DNA of 39,076 bases from an uncultured bacterium (GCA_900551675.1 URXH01000005.1:1-39076); one strand, 5' to 3'; shown: positions 21,993-30,675, counted from the first letter of the stretch. Translations and numbers: made by a program. The notes: generated by a model from the letters alone, not told the origin.

Positions 21993-23900
21993 ATGAATAA
22001 AAGTCAATCAGCGGGAATGTATATAGTATTGGCAATAGTTATACTTCTGTTTGGCGCATCGGTTTTTGTATCCGAACCTGCAGTCAAAGTTCAGGAAATT
22101 TCATATTCAAATTTTCTTGAAAAATTAAACAATAATGAATTTAAAACAGTAGAAAAAGCAGACGATTTTTTAATTGCGATACCGAAAGCACAGCCGGAAG
22201 CAGAGAGTTCAAAAGCTGTAAAAACTCTTGCTCCAACTGCCTCCAATCCATTCGGGACAATAGAAAAAAAATCACAGACATTGAAATATAAAGTTTTGAC
22301 ACCTGCATTTGATCCTGATTTGATGCGAAAGCTTGACGAATCAGATGCTGATATAAAAATAACCAGAGCTACCGATTCTTCCAAAATGCTTGGTAATGTT
22401 TTGAGTTATCTCTTATTACCTATACTATTTTTTGTATTTCTTGCTGTTATGGCAAAAAGTATTCAAGCCGGAGGTTCTCAGGCAATGTCTTTCGGGAAAA
22501 GCAAGGCAAAAATGCTTCTTGACAGCAAAGTAAAAACAACATTTAAAGATGTAGCAGGGATTGACGAGGAGAAAAAAGAATTAGAAGAAATTGTTGACTT
22601 TTTGAAAAACGGCGATAAATATATAAAACTCGGAGCACGAATTCCTAAAGGCGTTCTGCTTGTAGGGCCTCCCGGGACAGGTAAAACTTTGATGGCAAAA
22701 GCTGTTGCAGGTGAAGCTGGAGTTCCTTTCTTTTCTATAAGCGGTTCTGACTTCGTTGAAATGTTTGTAGGCGTTGGTGCAAGCCGTGTCAGAGATTTGT
22801 TTGAACAGGCGAAAAAACACCAGCCCTGTATTATATTCATTGATGAAATTGACGCTGTAGGCAGACAAAGAGGTGCCGGTATGGGTGGCGGACACGATGA
22901 ACGCGAACAGACATTGAACCAATTGCTCGTTGAAATGGACGGATTTGATGAAAATACAAATATCATAGTAATTGCGGCAACAAACAGACCTGATATTTTA
23001 GATAACGCCTTATTAAGACCGGGCAGATTTGACAGGCAGATTTATATTAATGCGCCTGATGTAAGAGGCAGAGAACAGATTTTAAAGGTTCACGCCAAAA
23101 ACAAACAGCTTGAACCGGAAGTTGATTTGAAAACACTTGCAAAACGTACACCGGGATTCACGGGCGCCGATTTGCAAAACTTGCTGAATGAAGCTGCACT
23201 TCTTGCGGCACGCCATAACAAAGATAAAATTTCAATGGAAGATATTGATAATTCTATTGACAGAGTTATTGCAGGCATTGAAAAGAAAAGCAAAGTTATG
23301 ACTGATGAAGATAAGGAATTAACTTCATATCACGAAGTCGGCCATGCTCTTCTTGCGAAATTATTGAAAGATGCTGACGAGCTTCATAAAGTTTCCATCA
23401 TTCCGCGCGGATACGCACTCGGTGTTACATGGACAAAACCTAAAGATGAAAAAGTTCACACTAATAAAGCTAAACTTTTAGCGCAGATTACAGTTTCTTT
23501 AGGCGGAAGAGCGGCTGAAGAAATAGTTTACGGCAAAGACAGAGTAAGCACAGGCGCTTCACAAGATCTTATAAACGTAACAAACATTGCGAGAAAAATG
23601 GTTACAGCATGGGGCATGTCCGATAAACTCGGCAACATGGCTTACGGAAAAAATCAGGAAAATGTTTTCATGGGCAGAGATTTTGGACATCAGAGAGATT
23701 ACTCCGAACAGGTAGCCTTTGAAATTGATGAAGAAATGAAAAACATCGTTGATACAAAGTATGAAGAAGCCAAAAAATTATTAAATGAAAACAGAGATAT
23801 GCTCGAAGCAATTTCAAAAGAACTTCTTGATAAAGAAACAATAGATGCTGACGAATTTCAAGAAATTATGAACAGAGTGGCAAGTGAAAGACAAAGTTAA
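21993..23900 (+). CDS. ftsH: ATP-dependent zinc metalloprotease FtsH
   Basis: 635 aa. Membrane segments at about 8-27 and 132-152 bracket a periplasmic domain. AAA module: Walker A GPPGTGKT, the pore loop FVEMFVGVGASRVRD, Walker B IIFIDEIDAVG, SRH ATNRPDILDNALLRPGRFDR. Zinc site HEVGH (HExxH; Val in place of the usual Ala) with the downstream Asp in STGASQDL. Degrades misfolded membrane proteins and regulators. Unusually its stop is overlapped by the start of an acsD-like gene. Confidence 0.97.
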   Translation: MNKSQSAGMYIVLAIVILLFGASVFVSEPAVKVQEISYSNFLEKLNNNEFKTVEKADDFLIAIPKAQPEAESSKAVKTLAPTASNPFGTIEKKSQTLKYKVLTPAFDPDLMRKLDESDADIKITRATDSSKMLGNVLSYLLLPILFFVFLAVMAKSIQAGGSQAMSFGKSKAKMLLDSKVKTTFKDVAGIDEEKKELEEIVDFLKNGDKYIKLGARIPKGVLLVGPPGTGKTLMAKAVAGEAGVPFFSISGSDFVEMFVGVGASRVRDLFEQAKKHQPCIIFIDEIDAVGRQRGAGMGGGHDEREQTLNQLLVEMDGFDENTNIIVIAATNRPDILDNALLRPGRFDRQIYINAPDVRGREQILKVHAKNKQLEPEVDLKTLAKRTPGFTGADLQNLLNEAALLAARHNKDKISMEDIDNSIDRVIAGIEKKSKVMTDEDKELTSYHEVGHALLAKLLKDADELHKVSIIPRGYALGVTWTKPKDEKVHTNKAKLLAQITVSLGGRAAEEIVYGKDRVSTGASQDLINVTNIARKMVTAWGMSDKLGNMAYGKNQENVFMGRDFGHQRDYSEQVAFEIDEEMKNIVDTKYEEAKKLLNENRDMLEAISKELLDKETIDADEFQEIMNRVASERQS

Positions 23901-24573
23901 GTATATACTGCAGATACCTGTTTGCGATGCAGAAAAAAATTTTAATACTGACTGTGATATTTTAGGCATAAAGTTTACCCGAGAAAATTGGGAAAATGAA
24001 TTAGCGGCTTTTAAAAATCTTCTTCCTAAAATCAAAAAGCCGCTGATGCTCAGAGGGTGCGGTGAAGATTCTGTTGATATGACGCTTATGCCTCAAGTTA
24101 TGGAAATCCTTGACAGGGAATGCATAATAGGTATTGCAAACGAAAATAATTACAAAAATATTGTACCTGCAGTGATAAAAGGCGGACACAAACTGATTAT
24201 CCGTACCCCGATTGATATTAACCTTGCAAAAGAAATGAATATTTTAACATCAGATATGGGGCTGGGGTTAGATAAAATATTAATTGATACGGATATCGGA
24301 GGACTAGGCTACGGCTTTGAATACGGTTACAGTATAATGGAAAAAATTAAACTTGAAGGAACTTGCTCTGATAATAAACAGGGCGATAAATATCTGAATA
24401 TGCCTTTAATCTCTTTTGCACCTGAAGAAACAGCCAAAACCAAAGAAGCAAAAGATGAAAATCTCGCTTTATACCTCGAAATTGCTTCTGCTGCGGGAGT
24501 ACTGGCCGCAGGAGCCGATTACATAGTAATGACAAAACAGCAGGCTGTAAATGTGATGAAAGGATTGGTATGA
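23884..24573 (+). CDS. AcsD-like corrinoid Fe-S protein small subunit (short form)
   Basis: 229 aa from GTG 23884, which lies inside the ftsH end (17-base overlap). Matches the TIM barrel of the acetyl-CoA synthase corrinoid/iron-sulfur protein delta (small) subunit: PLMLRGCGEDSVDMTLMPQV, ANENNYKNIVPAVIKGGH, RTPIDINLAKEMNIL, GGLGYGFEYGYSIMEKIKL, AGADYIVMTKQ. Usual length is about 310 aa; the N-terminal ~70 residues are missing. In the Wood-Ljungdahl pathway the small subunit holds the corrinoid with AcsC. No CODH, AcsB or methyltransferase AcsE is seen here, so another methyl-transfer role is likely. Confidence 0.78.
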   Translation: MKDKVKYILQIPVCDAEKNFNTDCDILGIKFTRENWENELAAFKNLLPKIKKPLMLRGCGEDSVDMTLMPQVMEILDRECIIGIANENNYKNIVPAVIKGGHKLIIRTPIDINLAKEMNILTSDMGLGLDKILIDTDIGGLGYGFEYGYSIMEKIKLEGTCSDNKQGDKYLNMPLISFAPEETAKTKEAKDENLALYLEIASAAGVLAAGADYIVMTKQQAVNVMKGLV

Positions 24574-25682
24574 CAGAACTTTCGGGATTACAAATTTTTA
24601 AATATCTTCCGGCAGCAAAAAAAACTGAACATACCAATTGCAAGATGTGCGGCTGTCCGACATGTATGGCTTTTGCGCTAAAACTTGCAAAACACAATAT
24701 TGATATCGAAAACTGCCCTTATGTGTCTGACGAATTAAAAAAAATTTGTGAACAAAATTCAAAAGAACCGCAAAAAACAGTTGATATAAACGGAGTTAAA
24801 ATCGGCGGAGAAAATGTTTTATACAGGCACGAAAAAACTTTTATCAACAAAACCGCTATTGCTGTCATAATCGATTTATCCGAACCAGGTTGGAAAGTAA
24901 AATATGAACAGGTAAAAAATTTTGAAATTACCAGAGTAAACGAACATTTAAAAATTGATCTAATTATTACTAAAAATGGAAACCTGCCGGATTGTATAAC
25001 TTACGAAGATTATAAAGAATTCCCAATCAAAGAAATAGTTAATGAAAAATTTTCAAAAACATCAGAAGAACTTATTGATACACGCAAAAAAGCCGTTTTA
25101 GAAAAAGATGAAAACTATTCATCTCCTGTCTGCGTTTATTTTAAACACACCAAAGATTTAAACCTGCTCTGTGCTGAAGCATCTTATTATATTTGTAAAT
25201 ACGCTAATATGCTTGTTTTTGAAGATTTTGATCCGTATTTGATTACAGCACTTATGACTTTAAGACAAAACATTTTCACAGATCCGCAGAAACCTCTGCA
25301 GGTAGAACCTAAAATTTATGAATTTAACAATCCCGATGAAAATTCGCTCATATTTATGACAACAAATTTTGCACTTACATTCTTTGCGGTGGCAAGTGAA
25401 CTGGAAAGCCTGCCTGTAGCGTCTTATCTTGTTGTTACACCTGCTGAAGGGATGAGTGTTCTGACGGCATGGTCTGCCGAAAAATTCACTGCACAAACCG
25501 CCGCAAAAGCTCTTAAAAAATTTGATCTGGCAAACAAAGTCAAAAACAGAAAAATAATAATCCCGGGTCTGCTTGCTCACATGAAAGACGAACTGCAGGA
25601 AGAAATTAAAGATTTTGAAATAGTTGTAGGTACTGTAGATGCCTTTGCTATCGGAGATTTTGTCAAAAATTTAAACATCTAA
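24570..25682 (+). CDS. AcsC-like corrinoid Fe-S protein large subunit (short form)
   Basis: 370 aa, start overlapping the acsD-like stop as ATGA. N-terminal 4Fe-4S motif CX2CX4CX16C (NCKMCGCPTCMAFALKLAKH to ENCP, residues about 23-48), a central TIM-barrel part, and a C-terminal corrinoid-binding domain with TPAEGMSVLTAWSAEKFTA and RKIIIPGLLAHMKDELQEEI. The usual length is about 440 aa; the shortening is in the middle barrel. It should carry a methyl group on cobalt and keep it reduced via the cluster. Downstream acceptor unknown; homologous pairs have been linked to folate-independent methionine synthesis in other anaerobes. Confidence 0.82.
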   Translation: MTELSGLQIFKYLPAAKKTEHTNCKMCGCPTCMAFALKLAKHNIDIENCPYVSDELKKICEQNSKEPQKTVDINGVKIGGENVLYRHEKTFINKTAIAVIIDLSEPGWKVKYEQVKNFEITRVNEHLKIDLIITKNGNLPDCITYEDYKEFPIKEIVNEKFSKTSEELIDTRKKAVLEKDENYSSPVCVYFKHTKDLNLLCAEASYYICKYANMLVFEDFDPYLITALMTLRQNIFTDPQKPLQVEPKIYEFNNPDENSLIFMTTNFALTFFAVASELESLPVASYLVVTPAEGMSVLTAWSAEKFTAQTAAKALKKFDLANKVKNRKIIIPGLLAHMKDELQEEIKDFEIVVGTVDAFAIGDFVKNLNI

Positions 25683-25882
25683 TCAGGGGTAAATTCAAGC
25701 AGGTCTGATATTTTGCAGTTGAAATATTTACATAATAAGTCTAAAGTTTTAGCATCAAAGGCAGTTGTCTTGTTATTTCTCCAACGAGATAACGTATTCC
25801 TGCCTATTCCCGTTTCGAGTGCTATTTCCTTTGCTGTTGCTTTATGTTGCCAAATTAAATCATCAAGTTTACAAACTATCAT
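25679..25882 (-). CDS. Small XRE/Cro-C1-type DNA-binding regulator
   Basis: 67 aa. The helix-turn-helix is ATAKEIALETGIGRNTLSRW followed by a long helix ending KYFNCKISDLLEF, the YozG/Cro-C1 compact form. It has no sensor domain. The TATAAT -10 (25889-25894) lies six bases from the ATG, so it is probably leaderless. It is convergent with acsC (four-base overlap) and divergent from a promoter with two TGCACTATA direct repeats, its likely operator. Confidence 0.85.
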   Translation of the reverse strand: MIVCKLDDLIWQHKATAKEIALETGIGRNTLSRWRNNKTTAFDAKTLDLLCKYFNCKISDLLEFTPD

Positions 25883-25888
25883 AATAAA

Positions 25889-25950
25889 ATTATAGATTTA
25901 TTTTAAATAACTTGACACTTTGCACTATATATGGTATTTTATGCACTATA
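25889..25950. promoter_or_regulatory. Divergent promoters with paired operator-like repeats
   Basis: Minus strand: TATAAT at 25894-25889 for the regulator. Plus strand: -35 TTGACA (25912-25917), 17-bp spacer, extended -10 TGGTATTTT (25932-25940). Two direct TGCACTATA repeats at 25921-25929 and 25942-25950 are 21 bp apart, two helical turns, one in the spacer and one just after the -10: a repressor-site layout. Confidence 0.6.
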
Positions 25951-26002
25951 AAAGAGGCATTAAATTAAAGAAGGTTTATATGATCTTAGAAGCTTTGGAA
26001 TT

Positions 26003-26164
26003 ATGATGGAGTTTGAGCATTGTTTTATTGGTATGACGAAAAAAATTTTTCTTTGTAATGCAAACGCCATTCAAAATGATATAATCCCTGAAAATACAAT
26101 ATATCAACTCAGAACATGGCAATATGATCTGGCGGATATAATTGAATTTTATTATGCTTTATAG
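26003..26164 (+). CDS. Possible 53-aa protein under the XRE-controlled promoter
   Basis: Starts MMEFEHCFIGMTKKIFLCNA and ends WQYDLADIIEFYYAL. It overlaps (ATGA) the stop of an 8-codon reading frame MILEALEL starting at 25980, which itself has a good ribosome site (AAGAAGG), so the two may be translationally coupled or be one gene split by a frameshift. No family recognised. It might be the regulated target or toxin-like partner of the divergent XRE protein; the sequence does not show this. Confidence 0.35.
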   Translation: MMEFEHCFIGMTKKIFLCNANAIQNDIIPENTIYQLRTWQYDLADIIEFYYAL

Positions 26165-26195
26165 CAAAAAAATTTTTTACGATTTTTATATTCTT

Positions 26196-26579
26196 ATGAA
26201 AATTTCAAACTATAAAAATAATCTGAATTTCAACGGACTACACTTCAAAAATGTTTCCCCCGAAGTTTCAAGCGCCCTGAAAAACTCACCTGTAATCCAA
26301 AATCTGGGAAACAACTACGATGTTTTTATATCGCAATATGAAAAACACACCTCAGGCGACTTTGGCAAAGCAGTTGAATACGGACTTAAATATAAAATAC
26401 AGGAAATTGTACCGAATTTATTTCACAAAAAACCTGAATTCAGCGTAAAAGGCTCATCAGATTTTGCTTTGAACCCTGCACTTTACACAAACAGAGCCGA
26501 TATAGATAAAACCATTACAGATGACCTTATAAATGAAGCCGAACTAATTGACGAAAATTTCTTTAAAAGTTTTAAATAA
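26196..26579 (+). CDS. Hypothetical protein with N-terminal LNFNG motif
   Basis: 127 aa from ATG 26196 (MKISNYKNNLNFNGLHFKNV); the longer frame to 26142 adds a hydrophobic stretch that overlaps the small ORF upstream and is less likely. No signal peptide, polar throughout, ending LINEAELIDENFFKSFK. The LNFNG start is shared in form with the protein at 31849-32346 (INFRG) and seems characteristic of this lineage. Convergent with fliR, eight-base overlap. Function unknown. Confidence 0.55.
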   Translation: MKISNYKNNLNFNGLHFKNVSPEVSSALKNSPVIQNLGNNYDVFISQYEKHTSGDFGKAVEYGLKYKIQEIVPNLFHKKPEFSVKGSSDFALNPALYTNRADIDKTITDDLINEAELIDENFFKSFK

Positions 26580-27351
26580 TTTTTGCAAACGACAAAAAGT
26601 AATCGGAAATAATATTCACAAGCATCGGCAAAATCCACACCATTATAGCAGCACCAAGAACAGGTTTAAACAGGAAACTGAGCTGAAATACGTTTACCTG
26701 AGGGGCTGTTTTAGAAATTACACCTAAGATAATATCCTGCCCGAGCGTTGCAAGAAGAATAGGCGATGCTATCTGAAGCCCCATAAACAATACATTTGAC
26801 GATAATTCAACCATATAATCCATATTAACAATCTGCTGTAAAGGAATTATTGTTGCATCCAGCGGAAATATTTCGAAACTTCTGATTAAAGCTGATAAAA
26901 GCCAGTAAACGCCGCCGAGCTGTATAAAAATAATAAGTCCCAGAAGCTGAAAACATTTACCGACAATCGAAACCTGCGAAGAAGTTGTAGGATCCAGAAC
27001 CATTGCAGATGAAAGCCCCATCTGCATATTAACCATATCACCGCCTGCATCAACAGCAAGTAAAATTAACTGGGCAATATAACCTATCATTGCCCCGACA
27101 ACTATATTTAACAGTATTGACAGAGCAAAAGACTCTTTTATAATCATTACATCAGGCTTTGCAACACAGGTTAAAATTATGGTCATCAAAAATATAAGTC
27201 CCAGCTTTACCATACCGGGGATTTCTTTACGGTTAAACACAGGAGCAAGCCTGAAAAAACCAATCATACGCGCAAAAATAAATATGCCTGCCGCAAGATA
27301 AGCATTGAGCATCGGAAACATTTTCATTAATTCTTCAATGATATGTTCCAA
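26572..27351 (-). CDS. fliR: Flagellar biosynthetic protein FliR
   Basis: 259 aa, about six membrane segments. The start AYLAAGIFIFARMIGFFRLAPVF, the loop GGDMVNMQMGLSSAMVLDPT, and the PILLATLGQDIILGVISKTAPQ-like region match FliR/SctT. Part of the flagellar type III export gate with FliP and FliQ. Last gene of the minus-strand flagellar operon, two bases after the exported 112-aa gene. Confidence 0.92.
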   Translation of the reverse strand: MEHIIEELMKMFPMLNAYLAAGIFIFARMIGFFRLAPVFNRKEIPGMVKLGLIFLMTIILTCVAKPDVMIIKESFALSILLNIVVGAMIGYIAQLILLAVDAGGDMVNMQMGLSSAMVLDPTTSSQVSIVGKCFQLLGLIIFIQLGGVYWLLSALIRSFEIFPLDATIIPLQQIVNMDYMVELSSNVLFMGLQIASPILLATLGQDIILGVISKTAPQVNVFQLSFLFKPVLGAAIMVWILPMLVNIISDYFLSFAKII

Positions 27352-27353
27352 AT

Positions 27354-27692
27354 CTAATTGCCCTCCTTCAAATCATCAGGTCTGTCCAGCGGAAAACAGA
27401 CAAGATCATCTCCGCTTTCAAAAGTTGTTTTTTCAGGAGTTACTCTAACCTTCACAACAACATCTCTGTCATTTTGTCTTACGGTAATTTCGGCATTACC
27501 TTCTCTTTTAGCTTTCACAATAATTGTTTCCTTGTTATTGTCGATTGTGAAAACAGGAACTGCGGACACTATGCTTTCATCACTTGAAAAAACAGATTTA
27601 ACAGGTTTATCAGACGTTATAATATAATCCTCAAACGCTGATGCCTGAAGGGGTATTAAAACTATTGAAAATAACAATAAAAATCTTTTCAT
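27354..27692 (-). CDS. Exported 112-aa protein embedded in the flagellar operon
   Basis: Signal peptide MKRFLLLFSIVLIPLQASA. The mature part, SDKPVKSVFSSDESIVSAVP and ETIIVKAKREGNAEITVRQN, looks like the small beta domain at the N-terminus of pilus-secretin (CpaC-type) proteins or a BIG-like fold, ending in a polar tail. It lies three bases after fliQ and two before fliR, so it is co-translated with the export gate. No standard flagellar gene fits. A periplasmic chaperone or ring component is possible but unproven. Confidence 0.6.
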   Translation of the reverse strand: MKRFLLLFSIVLIPLQASAFEDYIITSDKPVKSVFSSDESIVSAVPVFTIDNNKETIIVKAKREGNAEITVRQNDRDVVVKVRVTPEKTTFESGDDLVCFPLDRPDDLKEGN

Positions 27693-27695
27693 AAA

Positions 27696-28184
27696 TTACC
27701 TTCCTAAAATCTGATTTGTCTCAACGAAATTCGGTCTCGGCATAGGTGTCTGCGGACTGGAATAGTATTTAGTTTTTTGCTGCTGATCAATAAAAGGTGT
27801 CTTACCCGGATTTTTCATCATTTCATTAATGTCAGGAGTATTTTTAAATTTGTCATTCATTTCATGCTCAAACGGAGTTGTGTATTTAAAATAATCAGCA
27901 GGTAGAACGTAAGCATCACTCTTTGAAACTAAATTAAACGCCATTGACATTCCGTCTATCATAAAACCCTTCAGCATATTAATAAATCCGATACCGCCTA
28001 TTACAATAACAAGAAATACGCCGAGAATTTTTGGAGCAGCCGCAATAGTTTGTTCCTGAACCTGTGTAACCGCCTGTAAAATACCTACTACAAGACCGAT
28101 ACCGGCGGCAACAAGTACGCATGGCATTGAGATTGCAAGCATTATCAAAAAGCCTTTTGCTAAGTATTCAACTAAAACTTCCAT
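27696..28184 (-). CDS. fliQ: Flagellar export protein FliQ with a long C-terminal extension
   Basis: 162 aa against a usual ~88. Residues 1-85 are FliQ: two membrane helices with CVLVAAGIGLVVGILQAVTQ, the QEQTIAAAPKIL loop, and IVIGGIGFINML. Residues about 90-162 are hydrophilic and Pro/Gln/Asn-rich (KYYSSPQTPMPRPNF), with no match I know. The extension would face one side of the export gate. Confidence 0.88.
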   Translation of the reverse strand: MEVLVEYLAKGFLIMLAISMPCVLVAAGIGLVVGILQAVTQVQEQTIAAAPKILGVFLVIVIGGIGFINMLKGFMIDGMSMAFNLVSKSDAYVLPADYFKYTTPFEHEMNDKFKNTPDINEMMKNPGKTPFIDQQQKTKYYSSPQTPMPRPNFVETNQILGR

Positions 28185-28286
28185 TGTTATACCTCTTTGT
28201 ATATTATGTTATACTTTTACTACATTCATGAAAATTTAATAAACTGTTTTATTGCTTATCTTCCTAACTTCCTATCCTCTCAGCTT

Positions 28287-28928
28287 CTAATTATAACTTG
28301 TAACCAACCCCTGGACAATAAGTGCCCAGCCGTCGACTGCAATAAATATCAACAGCTTGAAAGGCAGTGATATAATAGTCGGCGACAGCATGAACATACC
28401 TAATGCCAGCAATATATTTGCAACAACAAGGTCAAGTACAATGAACGGAACAAATATAATAAATCCGATTTCAAAAGATGTTTTTAATTCGCTTATGATG
28501 AATGCCGGAGCTACCTGCCAGACCGTAATCTCATCAGGACTTTTCGGCGGCGCGCCTTTTGTTGCTTCTATGAAAAATGCAAGGTCGCTTTCCCTTGTCT
28601 GCTTCATCATAAACTCTTTCAAAGGCTTTGAACCTTCATTTATTGCCTCAACAATATTCTGGTTTTTGTGATACGGAACAGACCCCATTTCATACATTTT
28701 TTGAAATGTCCCGCCCATTGTATAAAACGTCAAAATCATTGCAAGACCAACAATTACAATAGATGGCGGAACCTGCTGGGTGCCCATTGCAGTTTTGAGC
28801 ATTGAAAATACTATGACAAACCTTAAAAAACTTGTCATACAGCAAAATACAAGCGGTATTAATGAAAAAACAGTCATTAATATCAGCATTTGCAAAACAG
28901 GATTCATATCTTTTATAATCGTATCCAT
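28287..28928 (-). CDS. fliP: Flagellar biosynthetic protein FliP
   Basis: 213 aa, four membrane segments, no cleavable signal peptide. SFLRFVIVFSMLKTAMGTQQ and PPSIVIVGLAMILTFYTM at the N-terminal side, PAFIISELKTSFEIGFIIFV and MFMLSPTIISLPFKLL at the C-terminal side are standard FliP/SctR motifs. Core of the export gate. Ten bases after fliO; the next gap to fliQ is 102 bp and holds cttcctaacttcctatcc-type repeats. Confidence 0.95.
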   Translation of the reverse strand: MDTIIKDMNPVLQMLILMTVFSLIPLVFCCMTSFLRFVIVFSMLKTAMGTQQVPPSIVIVGLAMILTFYTMGGTFQKMYEMGSVPYHKNQNIVEAINEGSKPLKEFMMKQTRESDLAFFIEATKGAPPKSPDEITVWQVAPAFIISELKTSFEIGFIIFVPFIVLDLVVANILLALGMFMLSPTIISLPFKLLIFIAVDGWALIVQGLVTSYN

Positions 28929-28938
28929 TTTTATTCCT

Positions 28939-29346
28939 CTAAATGTTATTTATTATATTTTTGAAAACTTTTTTAGGCTGTCCGCTCACATGAGTTTTCG
29001 GAAAATTTACTATTGACGGCAGATCATCTACACTGCACTTATCAGAATTTTTCAATATTGAAGATTCCTGTGTCATAATTTTTTGAGACGAAACGGACTG
29101 TCCGTCATCAAGTTTTGATATTAAAGATGTCCTGCCGACATCAGAAGCAACAAGAAATCGTTCGCTGCCTGCACGTACTACATAAAGTTCCTTTCTCGGG
29201 GCAAGGCTTATACACTCCTCAACATTCAAAAACTTTGATTTTGAACTAACAGTACAGGAGAATTTTTTATATACAAAAACGGCCAAAAAGATAATCCCGA
29301 CCATCGCCGTTGTATAAACTATAAAATTTATTAAATATCCGCCCAT
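28939..29346 (-). CDS. fliO: FliO-like flagellar export accessory protein
   Basis: 135 aa. One membrane segment (INFIVYTTAMVGIIFLAVFV) then a FliO-type domain (NVEECISLAPRKELYVVRAG, RFLVASDVGRTSLISKL), followed by a Ser/Lys-rich tail. FliO stabilises FliP during gate assembly; its presence just before fliP supports a flagellar rather than an injectisome system. Confidence 0.8.
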   Translation of the reverse strand: MGGYLINFIVYTTAMVGIIFLAVFVYKKFSCTVSSKSKFLNVEECISLAPRKELYVVRAGSERFLVASDVGRTSLISKLDDGQSVSSQKIMTQESSILKNSDKCSVDDLPSIVNFPKTHVSGQPKKVFKNIINNI

Positions 29347-29379
29347 TTTTATCCCCTTTGTTAAACTTTATTTTTACTT

Positions 29380-30573
29380 TTATATATCTTCATCCTCGAG
29401 CTCAAAATCGCTGTAATCAAATTCATCTTCTTCATCGGTGCTTTGACTTTGCAGTTGAGGTTCAGCCGATTCCGGAAGGTTTTCATCAGCAGCAGTTTCC
29501 TGAACGTCATCTGCAAAGTCTTCATTCTCAACAGCAGGAGTATTATCTGCACCTTCTTTTTTAGGTGCCGGAGCAATAACCTCATCTATTTTTACGCCAT
29601 AACGGTCATTTACAATAACAAGCTCTCCGCGTGCAATCGGTTTATCTTCAACACTCAAAGTTACCTTGTTGTCATATATGGATGTTAAATCTACAACCAG
29701 ACCTTTTTCTATATTTTTTAATTCTCCAAGAGTTATTTTAACAGTATCAAATTGAGCACTCATCTCAACTTCAATACTATCCCAGAGATTGGTATTTTCT
29801 CCTGCCATATCTTCATTTCCTCCATCGTTATCAAACGGCATAACCAGCCCCAAATTCGGGTTTAAATTAATATCAGTTTCGTAATCCTTAAATTTTAATA
29901 CCATGTGATTTATATTACTATCATCAAAAACCACAATATCATCAATTTCAATATTTTTGACATCTATAAGTTTAAAGTGTGTTGTTCCTATTTTAACAGA
30001 TACATCAATCACGCTTGATGCAAAATCGCCGTAATCAAATTTGTCGCTTTGAGATGTTACGGCTTCAGGATTTAGAAGTTCCTCCGGCAGTGTTATAACA
30101 AATTTAGCAACTTTGCCTGAGTCAATATCTTTTACCAGAAAAGTCAAATGAACAACATCAAAATTTGTACGTTTCAAAACAGGCGGGGAAGGGACTAAAA
30201 ATTGGGAAAGCGAGTTAAACATAAAATCGTTAAAAGAGGTTATTATCTTTGCTTCCAGATCAGTTAATTTGTTCAAATTAAAACGTGAATTCGGTTTGCC
30301 GAGAATTTTGTCAAGAATTATCCCGACTGCCTCCTCAGATATACGGAAAAACATGTCATGCAGCTTATCAATTCTTATTTTTGTAACAAAATAAGCTTCC
30401 TTATCCATTAAAGTATTAATATTTTTGCTTATTCCAAGCAATATTAACTTAAATCCAGGCAGAAAAAACTCATCACAAGCGGTTTGAACAGCAGGAACAT
30501 AAGAATTGGCAAACCAGTTGTACTGTGCGTACAATTCTTTATAATCTATTGAATTGATTTTTTCGTTTCCCAT
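29380..30573 (-). CDS. Flagellar motor switch protein, FliM/FliN (SctQ-like) with two SpoA domains
   Basis: 397 aa. Residues 1-190 form an N-terminal CheC/FliM-like region (TDLEAKIITSFNDFMFNSLS, HLTFLVKDIDSGKVAKFVIT). Two SpoA-type domains follow: about 200-260 (VIDVSVKIGTTHFKLIDVKN, IEIDDIVVF) and about 280-345 (MSAQFDTVKITLGELKNIEK, VDKPIARGELVIVNDRYGVK-like, here EDKPIARGELVIV). The last 50 residues are acidic (DEEDEFDYSDFELEDEDI). C-ring component where FliM- and FliN-type parts appear joined, as in type III SctQ. First gene of the operon. Confidence 0.78.
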   Translation of the reverse strand: MGNEKINSIDYKELYAQYNWFANSYVPAVQTACDEFFLPGFKLILLGISKNINTLMDKEAYFVTKIRIDKLHDMFFRISEEAVGIILDKILGKPNSRFNLNKLTDLEAKIITSFNDFMFNSLSQFLVPSPPVLKRTNFDVVHLTFLVKDIDSGKVAKFVITLPEELLNPEAVTSQSDKFDYGDFASSVIDVSVKIGTTHFKLIDVKNIEIDDIVVFDDSNINHMVLKFKDYETDINLNPNLGLVMPFDNDGGNEDMAGENTNLWDSIEVEMSAQFDTVKITLGELKNIEKGLVVDLTSIYDNKVTLSVEDKPIARGELVIVNDRYGVKIDEVIAPAPKKEGADNTPAVENEDFADDVQETAADENLPESAEPQLQSQSTDEEDEFDYSDFELEDEDI

Positions 30574-30675
30574 ACTCTGAATTTTATCCCTTATTCAAGT
30601 CTGTAATAATGAGTTTTCCCCATAAATACAATAGAGGATTTGCTAAAACTTCACATCAATCATTTAATGGATATT

